Under the pieces are notes generated by a model. The model saw only the letters and a list, made by a program, of their open reading frames with translations. It did no database searches and was not told the DNA's origin. From contig JTDE01000183.1 in the NCBI GenBank assembly GCA_014338405.1, positions 219,638-283,637 on the forward strand: a stretch of DNA of 64,000 nt. The letters run 5' to 3'. A program made the translations under genes and the position numbers. Of the stretch, positions 36,108-47,190 are shown piece by piece (the stretch's first letter is position 1; each line of letters begins with the position of its first letter). The DNA comes from Paragonimus skrjabini miyazakii. Taxonomy: Eukaryota; Platyhelminthes; Trematoda; Plagiorchiida; Troglotrematidae.

Positions 36108-37214
36108 TTACAGGCTGGTAGGAACACCATAAATGCAAAGGGTAACGTACTTGCGTTTGGATTCCCCATCAATTTTAAATGTTGCGGTGACTGCCTTCGA
36201 CTTGCTGGAGGAATACTCCGGATGCCTGTAAAAGTTTCCTCGACGTTGGGATGATTGCACTAGTGCGCGACAGCATATTTCTTTGTGACCTCTTTTTCCA
36301 CATCTGTTGCATGTGTGAGTTTTGAACGGACAGAGACGAGCAAAGTGCCATCCCTTGTAATGCCAGCATGCTGATGGTAGTTTTGAATTTGTTGCTGGCT
36401 GGTTGCTTGTTTTTTTAATCATGTTCTTGCGGCTGACGGCATAAACCACTTCTGGAGGACCCAATGAAGTAGCCTGCTGAATCATTGCTGTATCGTGTTT
36501 CAGGTTGACCAGTAGCTGACATTCTGCTGTGACCCTCTGAAGGGTGGTATCTGAACATTGCTCGATTTTGTTCACAATTCTGGCCCGAATATCTGCGACT
36601 TGGGGTGAATGCAACCAGCATACAAAGATAACATACTTGAATTGATCGTCCGACACGCTACGAAGTTAAGAACGTCCGCATTCCCCATTCACACTAGCTG
36701 CATAGTGTACCCAGTCATCGCCAGGGTTCTTTGTTAACTTCAAACAGTGATAACGAATGCTAAACAAGGATGATTGCTTACCAAAAATTTGTCGCAACGT
36801 CCTTGTGGTTTCCTAGAAGGTTAAATCTCTGGGATGTTTCGACAAGGTGAAATTCACGAATTGTTCGTGTTTTGTTGTGCCAAATCTTCGCAGTAATAGT
36901 CTGACTTTCTTGTCTTCAGGAAGCTGTGCCATCTCCACACGAAAAATATCTTCATATTTATGGAATCAAGAATCAAACGTGACGCCACCGATGGCATCAA
37001 AATAAAACTCACTGACTTGTTGGATCACTGATTCTGGTATAAAAACCTGGCCCTGGGTTACAAATCCCAGTGACTCACTTAATAATTTCTGTGCCATCAT
37101 TTCAATAGGCTTCGCTTGTGACCGCTCGAAAATTTCCTGCTGGTGCTGAAGGAGTGCCTGCATCTGCTCCATGGAGATGATCATGATTGGGTTCGGTTTG
37201 ACCTCTGTCGCCAC
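36108..37214 (-). pseudogene. Gypsy gag with zinc knuckles, interrupted
   Basis: Three consecutive minus-strand blocks in sequence order form one gag. The N-terminal block is 37214-36966 ('SMEQMQALLQHQQEIFERSQ'), and its nominal start is GTG with the first ATG at about 37184. A middle block at about 36960-36660 ('FHKYEDIFRVEMAQLPEDKK', 'VNFTLSKHPRDLTF') carries stops. The C-terminal block is 36656-36108. The latter ends in two zinc knuckles: the first, CWHYKGWHFARLC, has Tyr where a Cys is expected, and the second, CNRCGKRGHKEICC, keeps C-x2-C-x4-H-x4-C. 'RKYVTLCIYGVPT' then begins the protease. Gag packages element RNA. Stops (for example TGA for Trp after 'VTFDS') and the lost Cys show decay. 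The closest relatives I know are CsRn1/Boudicca-type elements of trematodes, by inference. Confidence 0.75.
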
Positions 37215-37235
37215 TGATATAACGTGCTCAATCTC

Positions 37236-37266
37236 TGACCCAGAACCGGAAAAGAGAATAGGTGCG
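37236..37266 (-). repeat. LTR terminal fragment, 5' side
   Basis: Right-hand partner of 35633-35663. It lies 22 bp upstream of the gag frame, so it is the 3' end of the 5' LTR. The leader GAGATTGAGCACGTTATATC separates it from TGGCGAC, which might be a primer-binding site, but I cannot match it to a tRNA with certainty. Confidence 0.6.
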
Positions 37267-39591
37267 GAAACAGCGTTTATTGGGAAAAAACGAGGCGAGT
37301 TCCATTAGGCCACAGAAGCTCTAAATTTATGAGGTGATATAAGCATCACACATGGCTGTCAGAACGTTAGAACTAATCACGTTACAGAGGGGCATCAGAA
37401 AGTGAATGCGAGAAAGTAGTTCAGATAACGTACAGACGTTCGATCGCGCAGTTGCAATCTGATTAACTGAGTGAGCTAACACAGATAAGTTCACTCGAAG
37501 CTCGGTCGATCAATGTGATTTTCCTTTGCTGCTTCGTTTGGAGATAGTTCTCCTAACACTTGTACATGTGACTTCAGTCTGTTACAGACGTAATATCTGT
37601 ATATCAGCAACATCTCGTACACCATAAAACAACAAACGTTTCCACTGTCTACTAATCAACAGTCGAATGATTTGTACTATACAGTAAGTATATTTCCAGT
37701 GCAAAATTCGGTAGAGGTAACTGTTGCCTGGGTCAAAATATTTAGCACCGTAATCAATTCAACCTACAAATGATCTCTGAATTGGTTTACTACTATATCC
37801 GTAGCCGCAGATTTCTCACTTTCATTAGCCAAAATTGCCGTTTGATGGCAAATATCCCTAAATTTATTTTAAAATTATATTTACGCAATCTGTTGCACCA
37901 CAAGTGCTAATGTTTCTGAACGGTTCTTCTGCAAATCAGCCTTCAGGTTCGATGCAATAGCGAAATTCTCTACTCGTTTCAAATGACCTCTGGTTTGTAA
38001 TATTGATCCTAACGAACGTCATCGCTGTAGGGAATGCTCCATTAAATCTGCATTGGGAAACCCACTGCAAAAATGTTGCCAACTTGGCTTCTGTTCACTT
38101 CAACATTTATCTTCTGATCTGACCAATTCTTTACTCTTTAAATTCGCCGTCAGCTGCAACAAAAATACACGAGCAGTTGGAACCGATTCTCGGTTACCAT
38201 ACAACCATGTTGACAATACTAATTTTGAAACAATCTGTCTTCTTCATCACCGTAAATGCAAAAGAGAACACACAATTTTCTAGATGAATTTATTTCGTGC
38301 ACACTTCTCAACCGCAAATGTGTAACACTTAAATTTAAAATAAATGAACGGCTAACTGAAAACAAATGAATAATTATCCCTGGCTTCCTAAGGCTAACTT
38401 GATCTTGGTTCGGAAAACCAAAACAAGCGTTATGTATTGGTAAGTGTATTGAAAATAACACAACGTTATGGACAATTTACAATACTCTACGTATCAACCA
38501 CCTCGTTTTAACCACCGCGTAATGTAACTATTAACTCCTTTTAGGCACACATTGGAGGCATGTGGCGAGTGATTAACAAGACCGCAATAAACTTGAACAG
38601 TTTCGCCCGGTCGCACTTTGTGATCACATGGAACGACTATACTAATTTGGCTGTGTCCAATCTGTGTTAAATGCCTAGCGGTCGATGAGGTCCAGTTTCA
38701 TTTGATTGGTACGTGGCTGTTGTCTGGTTGAAGTAACTTTAGTTTAAAAATAAAACAAAATGATAGAATAATATATCGGTCCTGTAACCTCGATGTCTAA
38801 ACCCAAGAACAAATCTGTAGATTTCTACACCTTTCAAATAGAACACTGAGCTGCGATAAGTGGTAGGTGGTATTTCCATAACATCTTCACAGCTTTCACT
38901 GGCTGACTACAGTAGTTCTCATGACTGTAGAGAAATTCTAATCAAAGAACAACAATCACGCACTATACCCACTTAGACACAGTATTCCTCTATACTTCTG
39001 ATCAGAGGCCGGATGTGCCTAGAGAGTCACAGCCCTGGAGGTGAATTCGATCTAACGTTATCAGACTACCAGCAGCTGCATTTTATTTCACTATGTCAAG
39101 CTACTTAGTGAATACTACGTAACTGAATCCGGTAGACTGAGGTTCAGTAAAGAGAGTATTGTTTGGCAAACGATTGATCGGCACTTCTACTACATCCTCT
39201 AATAAATGAATCAAAACACATTCAGAGTTTGTAAGAATGGACCCGCTCGACCCCTACTGCTGAGAAAACTGTCTTTTAACCTCGTGATCGTTGGTCAATT
39301 AACATCATCCGATGTTTGTTACTGAAAACAAACGTCGATCATCACCAACCTTAGTGTGCTTTACACTTTCTAACTTGGGCAAACATGTATAATAGCCGAA
39401 ACCCTGCTGCTTTAGGCGTATTCTTGTAATATTATACACGAGCTTTTGAGTTTACGATCCTTAAAACTTCTGACTGGATAGTCTCGGCTATAACTCCTCT
39501 TGATATGTGACTTGATGAAACTGTAGATGGATACTGTCCACCCCAGCTCACCACAGTATACCGGTTACTACCGAAGGTAAACAAATTTGTC
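37267..39591. other. Probable LTR body followed by anonymous DNA
   Basis: The first few hundred bases should be the body of the Gypsy 5' LTR, but no second full copy exists here to define it. Beyond that, small frames at 38053-38283 and 38219-38461 have no recognisable family. Confidence 0.35.
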
Positions 39592-39597
39592 ATACCA

Positions 39598-39734
39598 TGG
39601 CGATGATATGCACTACTGACGAGCTCTAATGAGAGCGAAACTCGAGTCTAGTGCTTCTTTCCGAAAGAGGCCGACTGGAAAGTCTATGGGGATGCGACAG
39701 CTGCGATCAATTGTGGGTGATGTTCAACTTGAAA
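39598..39734 (+). mobile_element. 5'-truncated hammerhead-SINE, copy S2, with 6-bp target-site duplication
   Basis: Starts at TGGCGATGATATGC, just before the hammerhead, so the tRNA-like head is missing. The ribozyme, the body (GGCCGACTGGAAAG, GCGACAGCTGCGATC) and the 3' end GTGGGTGATGTTCAAC follow. ATACCA occurs immediately on both sides (39592-39597 and 39735-39740), a likely target-site duplication. Truncation at the 5' side with a fixed 3' end is the signature of target-primed reverse transcription by a partner retroelement. Confidence 0.75.
39610..39654 (+). ncRNA. Hammerhead ribozyme, intact core (copy S2)
   Basis: GCACTA (stem I), CTGACGA (core), GCTCT-AATG-AGAGC (stem II), GAAA (core), CTCGAGTC (two-pair stem III with a UCGA loop, ending in the GUC cleavage triplet) and TAGTGC (stem I). 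The two stem I arms pair 6 of 6 and stem II pairs 5 of 5. All invariant hammerhead positions are present; predicted cleavage follows C at 39648. The short stem III is the type described for Penelope-associated and retrozyme hammerheads, which often act as dimers. ACTCGAGT around stem III is self-complementary. Confidence 0.85.
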
Positions 39735-39740
39735 ATACCA

Positions 39741-42700
39741 AAAATTATTCATATTGTTTCCTTTCAAACTGACAATTCCACCCGGTTTGTCCGAACTCAG
39801 TTTGAACAAAAGTCGAACTCATTATCTACATCGTGTAAAGTAAAACCGATACTTGAATCACGCGCTTCAGTCAGCGGTCTGCACAGCTTCCAAAAAAGTG
39901 GTTTCGGCTGAAGATGAACTAATTGACTAAACCGTGATTTAATGCCTCCTCATTGTTTTTCGATCTCGTCTTACTGTTGTAGTGGTGTTACATGTTCTCG
40001 CTGAATGATTACTTGTTAACTTTCTGTTTTCCCCTTATCAAATGTACTACAATAATTTCAGTCGGAGCCATGATCCGTTAGATATCAAAGTTACCAGTTT
40101 TTATCTTAGCCGGATTATTTCTGGTTAAGGAATGCAAACAAGGACGGTACCAGTCGTGAGGAAACGATTTGAGTGTGAGCATCAAGAATTGTTCAGACAA
40201 TCCCGATGCATGTTTTCCCTTGATTGGGTATTCGTTGATTTGGCAAACACTCTCCATCTCACAGTTGTGTGGTACGCTGGTAAAGTTGACTGCGGTCAAC
40301 TATAGTCATTTCTGTGCTAATGAGTAAGTGAAGCAATTGACCCTCGTGCAAATGTGAATTAACCAAATGATGTGGATTTACAAGCCAAAACTATTGTTCA
40401 TTACACAAACCACCGGGAGTAAGATCCTCGTTTGAATCAGATTAATACACGCAACCAACTACTTCTACATGGTTTCAAATCTTGTCAGTCCTCACAAGTT
40501 GATTTTATCCCTTACATGACGAGTCACAGAGTAAATGACACCAGTGGTAAATATGTTGAAAGGGTAACAGTACGAATCGCCAAGGATACACCTTACAACC
40601 AATGACTTGAATTAAGAGTGTACAGGTATTCCAGAGTCAATGTGTGCATAAAGACATTGCAGTGGATTGGGACTGGAGTAGTAATCACACTGAAGAACGT
40701 GTAGGTGACCGGCATCCACGCAAAAGGTGTTAAAAACAGAATGGAGCCATGAGCATTAGTTATTTGGAAAGAGACCAACTATGCGTTAGGCCTGTCTCAA
40801 AATTAATGATTTTCAAACCAGTTTATGTTAAATATTTAGGATTAAACCAACCGAACTGACACAGTAAAATAGAACAACGGACTGAACGATCATAAGCCAT
40901 CAACATTTCAGTCCAATGACGACCGGTAACGTAAATATTGTCATTTGTCTGTAGAATAATAATGCTTTTCAGAGCTCAGACTTATTTTCAAAGCATAGCT
41001 TACTAACTTTAATGGTGCTAGTCTAAATTCGGCGGAATAAATATACTGCGATTTCCGGAACAATTAAAATGAATCAGTGATTTCAACAAAACGTAGAGAT
41101 GGTACCAGCAAAAATAGTATAGTGTGAACACAATATAAAGGGTTAGCAGAATATTTACAGTTTACGCCATAAGATGTTGTCCGTGCAAACTACACTTATT
41201 ACAAGTAACTCCTACTACTCGATTGTATTAGTGTGTATTATTTAATGGGACTAGGGTGGTGCCAACATTCGAAAAACAAGAAAAACAAGATTGCCTTAGG
41301 TGATAACTGTACACTTAACTTAGTAGTCTCAAGAATTACACCGTATGATTTTTTACGATTGGTAGCCAACATTGAGAGTAGTCAAGCTGTGCAATTAATT
41401 GCTTTGATTTATCGTGAAGTCCATTTTTCCCTACCGTGTGCTTCTTTGTTTGGGATGACTAACATCCCTTGTTAACCACAATTTGTGGATACAACAATCA
41501 TATGCTAGCAAATCTACAGATAACGACTTACGTAACCATGTTAACGCAATACATCTACAGCTTTTGTCACTGTTTCTATAATATATAACCACTATACAAT
41601 TAGAAGATAAGGACTAAACTTTCAGTAACTTGTCTCAGGAAAACTGAAGCCCGTAACGGTTAACTAAATGCTGTGAACTCCAATGATTCACAACTTGGTT
41701 AATTCACCTCTGAATTAATTCTCTATATACTTGAAAAATAATATGCCCGACTGTTGCGTAACAAGTACCAAATTACAATTCACCATTTTTAAAAGTGACG
41801 ACATGTATTGTACTATACAACATGGACTTATTAATGTGCCACTCAATGTGACCAGCTGTGATCGGAAGAGTAGAATTTGTCCAATCGTTGGGTTTGGATT
41901 GATCAGTGAGCAGCGTTTTCACTGGCCAGTTTGAAGTGTGAGGTACAAGGTAGAGCCAAAAAATTATGGTTATTTATCGTACCTAAGTTACTGAAAAAGT
42001 AAACATGACTTATGTCATTCGAGCGTTTGATCTTCTGTATTGTCCTTGAGCTACACATAATTCTGGTTCAGCTGCTTATCGACGTTCAATTTCACTGGCT
42101 AACTTCTGTATTGTCACATGAGACCCTTTGTATATTCCGTTTCACGCCTGTTCGGTCCACACTCATAGCGTGCACTAAGTTGACTAATTTGGCACATGAA
42201 GCATTCAGTCACAAATCACAAATAAACACGAAGTCGTACTTAACCCAAAAACCTGTTGGGAGTGAAAACCGAATAGTTATTGAACTGAATATACTGGTGT
42301 GTTTCGTGCTGTGCCATAAACCCAACAGACACTGAGGTTGACTGGAGAGGTTGAATGTCGACCAACAATTTAACCAGAAGTGTTTGTAGCGGGGTACGCA
42401 TCTGGACAGGACACTTAAACAAACAATCGGACGATATACGTTAAGCACAACCTTCTTAATAGTCTAGGTACATTATGTACCTTTAATTTTTGGAACTATT
42501 TACACGTCATATCGCAAGCTGGTGACTAAACTATCACGGTTGCTAGGGGTATTGCGTGAGCTAGTGTGTCTGATCAGGACACGTGAGTGTTGAAGCATTG
42601 TTGTGCTGTATGTACGGATATATAACCGAGTGAAATGGGGTTTATTCAATTCTTGTCGATAACTTCGACCAACAGTCTTGATGATTAACAGTGAATTGTA

Positions 42701-43689
42701 CTACTGTGAGTCCGACAATTGAATTCCGTCCCTGACGGGTTGGGAACAAATGCCCAAAACTATTTGAACATGCTAAAATAAGTTCCATAATCTGTCGTCG
42801 CCAATGACAACGTTATAAGTGATAAGAACACGCTGGCCTCAAAATCGATGACCGCTAAAAAGGAAATAGTCACGCATATGAAGAGTACATTGGGAGGAAA
42901 TTATTTGGACCTAATACAGCCTGTCAGAGATGTATTTGATAACTATACACCTTTGATTGTTCAACTCTTCTCCAGAAACACTCCAGCGGCATGGTATGCA
43001 GCAAAATATTGTGGCAGGACTTGCACCGGCTAACCGTCCTCAATGTTGACGTAACTGGCAATACTGCTTGCTAACTAGTGAAATACCACCAGTATAGTGA
43101 TCCGTATGATGAATCTGGTGTAAGTTGCTATCATTAATGAGTCCTGTTCTCTAGTGAACCTAGAAATGAACCTAAAGATCTGGTCGAACGATAAAATGAC
43201 CCAACTTAAGCGCCGTTTTGCCTGTTGCTGTCAGATAGTGAATTAACCCCATATATTGCTGGCTAGCCGAGAGGCATCTCAAACGTAATTCTTACCTCTT
43301 ACGATTTGCCCATCTTTAGATTGTTTCAACGATTCGAATAGCCCCATGAGTTCATTAGAAGTGAAAAGTTGTTTTGGCGAATAGTCTGTTTTCGGTTATT
43401 CATTATGGTTTTCAAGCCAGCAAAATCAAAAGCAATTAGCCACATAATTACGTCACGCGGTTATGAATTGGAAGACAGTTAGGTGACAAAACTGACCTCC
43501 AGCGATGTCGAGTCGGTAGCAGGAGGTCATGGCAACCGAAGGTCCATGTTGTGTCCAATCGAATGCCAGTGAGCCATGCAATTGGCCAATCAGATTACTC
43601 TGACCATCAAGCGATCGATAACACATGCGGGCAGCGCTGCCCGTGTTGTGTGGACTGACAGTTTTCCGTAACGTATCGTGAACCGGTTG
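39741..43689. other. Long stretch without a recognisable gene
   Basis: Frames of 60-107 codons (for example 41233-41475, 41731-41934, 42012-42335 on plus, 42209-42448 on minus) have no family resemblance or splice context. No repeat partner was noticed. The stretch is plain A/T-rich intergenic DNA as far as I can see. Confidence 0.4.
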
Positions 43690-44735
43690 CTCTAATAAAG
43701 CCTACTCACTACTGGTATTTTTCGTCGTTCTTGAATACAACAGTCCAGTACAAATTTCTTCTGAGCACACAACTGTGGATTGTGCAACCGAATTCCGATC
43801 GCTTCCGCGGTGGCCAGAATACGAAATTCAAATCCTCTGGATTGACGACTGGGCAAGCGATAAGTAAGCTAAGAAGCTACTTCCGGTAAGACTTGGTGCC
43901 CTAAGTCAACAAGGTGCGCCAGAATTGCACTCGAAATGGAATTCACCTCGCCCTTAGTCAACCATGTGGGATGGTGCTCACATATCCTCTGAGGAAGGCG
44001 TCCGGTTGTGCGATCGACTTAACTTGCTCCACAGGAGCATGTGAAAAAGTTAACACAAAATGAGGTCACACATTTAAGCAATGTATTTGTGAGTTGTACG
44101 TGGACTATCGGATCGGATCTGAACGAGATTCGCAGTTGTGCCGCGCTGTAGGTCTTTTCAATTGCGTTACTTATTCTACTAGTCACCAGTTAAGCTGGTG
44201 TTTCGCCTTTGTAGTCTAGCGTCAAGTAAACCGACTTCTTTTTTGCAGATGGGTGCTTAACTTTCGGTTCTGTCAGTTTCATGTCTATTCACGAAGTTCA
44301 CATGATAGGCGTTCTCTACGAATATCCCCCTTAAAAACACCATTTCAGCATCAATCATGTCATCAGTGCATATCCTCATAGCTTTGCGCGTTAAACTACG
44401 AACGGGGTTTCCCTTCTGCCTGAGGGGTACGTAACTGAAAGTGAGTACACTGGTCGTTCCAAGTCCTTTTCCTATGAATCCCCTCCGAACTGAACCGTCT
44501 GCACGACGATTCAATGCCACATCCAGGAAGGATATTCGTCCATCTTCCTCGACCCCAAGTGTAAAGTTGAGATTAGGATGTGGTGTGTTCGCTTCAGCAG
44601 GTAGGCTATCCAGATTCACAGTTTCGTCAACTACGCAGATCATATCGTCCACGTACCTCTTGTAGAAAGTGTTATTATCAATAAACCCACTGGTCAATCT
44701 GTTAGAAATAAACTTGTTGAGCATTATATTAATTA
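43690..44735 (-). pseudogene. Penelope-like element, 5'-truncated, copy 3
   Basis: The frame 44724-44257 starts inside the RT palm ('IMLNKFISN') and keeps the catalytic box intact as YKRYVDDMICVVDE. 'GRISFLDVALNRRADGSV', 'KAMRICTDDMID' and 'FLRGIFVENAYHVNFV' follow. After a frameshift the linker 'KKSVYLTLDYKGE' and the nuclease region appear at about 44060-43900. There CSCGAS is followed by a stop in place of the Tyr, then V-D-R-T-T where the family has V-G-R-T-T, and 'HHPTWLTKGEVNS'. The last pieces are near 43740. The RT box is better than in copy 2 but the nuclease is dead. The 5' truncation point (about 44735) lies about 10-25 bp from the end of a hammerhead-SINE in the same orientation. 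Confidence 0.82.
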
Positions 44736-44745
44736 CTCATGAGTA

Positions 44746-45019
44746 GTCGGGGATTTGGTTTATTTCAGTTTGAACATCGCCCCCAATTGATCGCAGCTGT
44801 CGCATTCCCGTAGATTATCCAGTCGGCCCCTTTCGAAAAGAAGCACTAGACTCGAGTTTCGCTCTCATTAGAGCTCATCAGTAGTGCATATCATCGCCAC
44901 TGCCGGGACTTGAACCACGGACATGCTGTTCATGAGGCAACCGTGTTTAACACTGCGCCATTGACCTCACGTTAGGCACAACCGAATTATCATATGTGAA
45001 CGCTCAACCACTTTCGCTT
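44746..45019 (-). mobile_element. tRNA-derived SINE with hammerhead ribozyme, copy S3 (most complete)
   Basis: On the minus strand: leader (AGTGGTTGAGCG...GGTTGTGCCTAACG), A box TGGCGCAGTG (44960-44951), B box GGTTCAAGTCC (44916-44906, one mismatch to consensus), hammerhead (44887-44843), body and 3' end GTTCAAACTGAAATAAACC. Leader and body match S1 over the whole length, which defines an element of roughly 260-270 bp. ATGAGTA occurs at 44739-44745 and 45020-45026, a candidate 7-bp target-site duplication. Pol III boxes imply transcription by RNA polymerase III, as in Smalpha. The transcript would carry a self-cleaving motif. Confidence 0.8.
44843..44887 (-). ncRNA. Hammerhead ribozyme, canonical CUGAUGA core (copy S3)
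   Basis: Same layout as S2: GCACTA, CTGATGA, GCTCT-AATG-AGAGC, GAAA, CTCGAGTC, TAGTGC. All paired positions and invariant residues are present, with the textbook CUGAUGA. The cleavage triplet is GUC. Self-cleavage would release the tRNA-like head together with the catalytic part from the SINE body. Confidence 0.85.
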
Positions 45020-47002
45020 ATGAGTAATGATCAGGTTGCCCAATCGTCTCGAAATGGAGACACAGTTATTGCCGTGTTAACTCCAATCGATACCACCGCG
45101 ATCAGGACTTCCTAGACAGGTGGAAATTATATTGATGTTACGACCTCTAGGGAAAATACTCGAGATATGCTGAACCATGCTGCCAGTGGTTCAGCTACCG
45201 GTCATTTGTATTATAACCAAATTTGAGAGTTTTTTGTTCCGTTTATGAGTATTACCTCTATTCTAAGACTGATGGTGAGCTTGTCAGGCAACTGTGCCTA
45301 AGCACAATGTTATCTAGATTGTCATGCTTGACTGGAACAACAAATTTAAGCCAAAAGTTTACTTCCATTACACTACAAACCAAGTCTGAATTAAAAGCAC
45401 TTCTGTCTAACTCCCATTCTGTGTTTATTCATCCCAGATTATATCTAGTGTCCGCTTTAACAGGACAATTACTATAAACATCATGTGAACCGAACGATTA
45501 GAACACGGAATCGATCTGTAGATAATTGCTCTCAGTCTACCACTGACTTCCGGAGTGTTGACAACCACAAAACCAGTAGAAGACAGCAGCACGAATGGAG
45601 GCCACAATTTATCTGTTTTTATCGCCCGTAGTCTGTTCAATTGATGTACCTAATGAGTGGTCGGTTCAATGCCTCTAAACTCAGCTGCCACTCCAAACCT
45701 TCGAATTCGAAATGTCATGGATCTCAATCTGAGACTGTTCAAATTAGACCTATAAGAATGGTGTCACTATCTGCAGACTCTTAACAGGGACCATCAACCG
45801 TTTCCAAACCTCGGGCCAAAACGCAATAACCCTCACAAACCAAACACTAAATACGAGGCGTACTTGAAACTTCTTAGGTGTCAACGTCACTCACTTGTAT
45901 ATACGGAGAGTGAGAGGTACATTTGGACTGACTACATAGAATGAAGATGTCTAACAGCCTGCGCTACACATAAACTTGTCGGTTCGATGTCTACCGTGTT
46001 TCAAGTAACTTGATTCATTCACGTCATCAATAAAGTTAACTGCTGCTTGATTGCCGGATATCTGAACAAGACCCCGATGGAATTGTCGCCGTTAGTAAAA
46101 CACTATCGCACATGTCTGAAGCGGACCTTAGAATATTACTGGTGCTGGCATTTGTCACTTCTTTTCCTGCTGGCAGTTAATGATGTCCTCAGTGTTACGC
46201 CATTTTACATCCACAGTTCACCGTCAAGTCAAATCCCTCTAAGCCTCAACAGGAGAGTTCGGTATGCAGCTATAAAATTCCTAAGTGAGTCACACAAAGG
46301 GTGACTCAGGGTCAACCAGGCACATTGATGGATGATTAGGTGGTTTTGAACAACTGTTTCTGGGGTCCCGTTTTCCCTCCGATTTCAGTTTCTTCTCCTG
46401 GAATATTCACCATCAACGTTGAGGTGAACAGTTTCATTAGCCACACCAACAGGTAATCAGGCTCAAAGACGCTTGCAATTTTCTCTGAAGATCCCGGTGA
46501 TAATCAATAGGTAACTGCATGCGCGTTTTGCAGATATGTTTGCCTGCTCGCTTGTAACTTGAAGTGTTGATCCAAACTTTGCGCCGTTCCACAATTCTTT
46601 CCCCACCGTGAACTAAATGCTTTTCGAAGCACTATTTTATTCAAGTGCTTGCTCGGTTAATGTTGTTTGGGTTACTGACATAATTTTTTTTAAAAACGAA
46701 CAAGATTAACCTTCCAAATGCAGTTCGGTTTTTTAAGAGTTGTACTCCAATGTAGACTTTCTTGTTTGTTCTTTCTGTTTAGGCAATGATTATCACCCAG
46801 AGCAGGTTAGAGTCAATTATCTTTCACGATCCTAACTAATCGAGAAATATGCGTACAAAGGTTAAAGGCTAACAATTTTTGGAGAGAATATCGTACCGTA
46901 TCATTCCGTTATATAACAGGAAACCTCGTTTGTCAGTAGTATAGTGCGTATATTCGGGAACTAAACGGGAAAGCCTCAACTCTAGGATGACGACGGACCA
47001 AA
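45020..47002. other. Stretch with no supported gene
   Basis: Plus-strand frames at 45223-45477 and 46047-46304 (the latter from a TTG, with a hydrophobic 'WHLSLLFLLAVNDVL') have no recognisable family. No splice-bounded exon was convincing. Confidence 0.4.
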
Positions 47003-47190
47003 AGAGACTATCGGAATAGTGTGTACGAATTGTGAGAGAAGTGCCACCAAGGCAAATGACAGCGTACTGCTACCCGTTATGTATGAATTCACCTCAACCG
47101 TGCAAATGAGTGTACGTGTTCGTAGTCCTGTTTTAACATGGCCTGTACGGGAGTTCGCGCAATATACAACTTCGCAGGCCAAGCGTCTTT
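47003..47190 (+). repeat. Unclassified dispersed repeat B, copy 1
   Basis: Matches 61106-61284 in inverted orientation. Shared blocks are GAGACTATCG-AATAGTGTGTAC, CCACCAAGGC, AATGACA, CAAATGAGTGTACG, GTACGGG and AGGCCAAGCGTCT. Both copies retain an open frame in the same register ('VCTxxxRSxTKAND', 'QMSVRV'), so the repeat may derive from a coding element. I do not recognise the protein. Confidence 0.6.

Larger units (their letters stand above)
35633..37266 (-). mobile_element. Ty3/Gypsy retrotransposon with internal deletion (CsRn1/Boudicca-like)
   Basis: On the minus strand the order is an LTR 3' terminus, untranslated leader, gag, protease/early RT relics, and again the LTR 3' terminus. 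The two termini (37266-37236 and 35663-35633) share about 30 bp, ending ...TTCTGGGTCA, as expected for an LTR ending in CA. Everything from mid-RT to most of the second LTR is gone. The 5' LTR should extend rightwards from 37266. A CA followed by TCGCT at 38020-38026 matches the TCGCT left of 35633 and is a possible outer boundary, but this is not secure. Confidence 0.65.

Noticed and set aside
42012..42448. Overlapping 107- and 79-codon frames on opposite strands
   Set aside because: Hydrophobic by chance A/T composition; no domain, no splice sites, no repeat partner.
44441..44665. Plus-strand 74-codon frame
   Set aside because: It is the shadow of the Penelope-like RT frame on the opposite strand.
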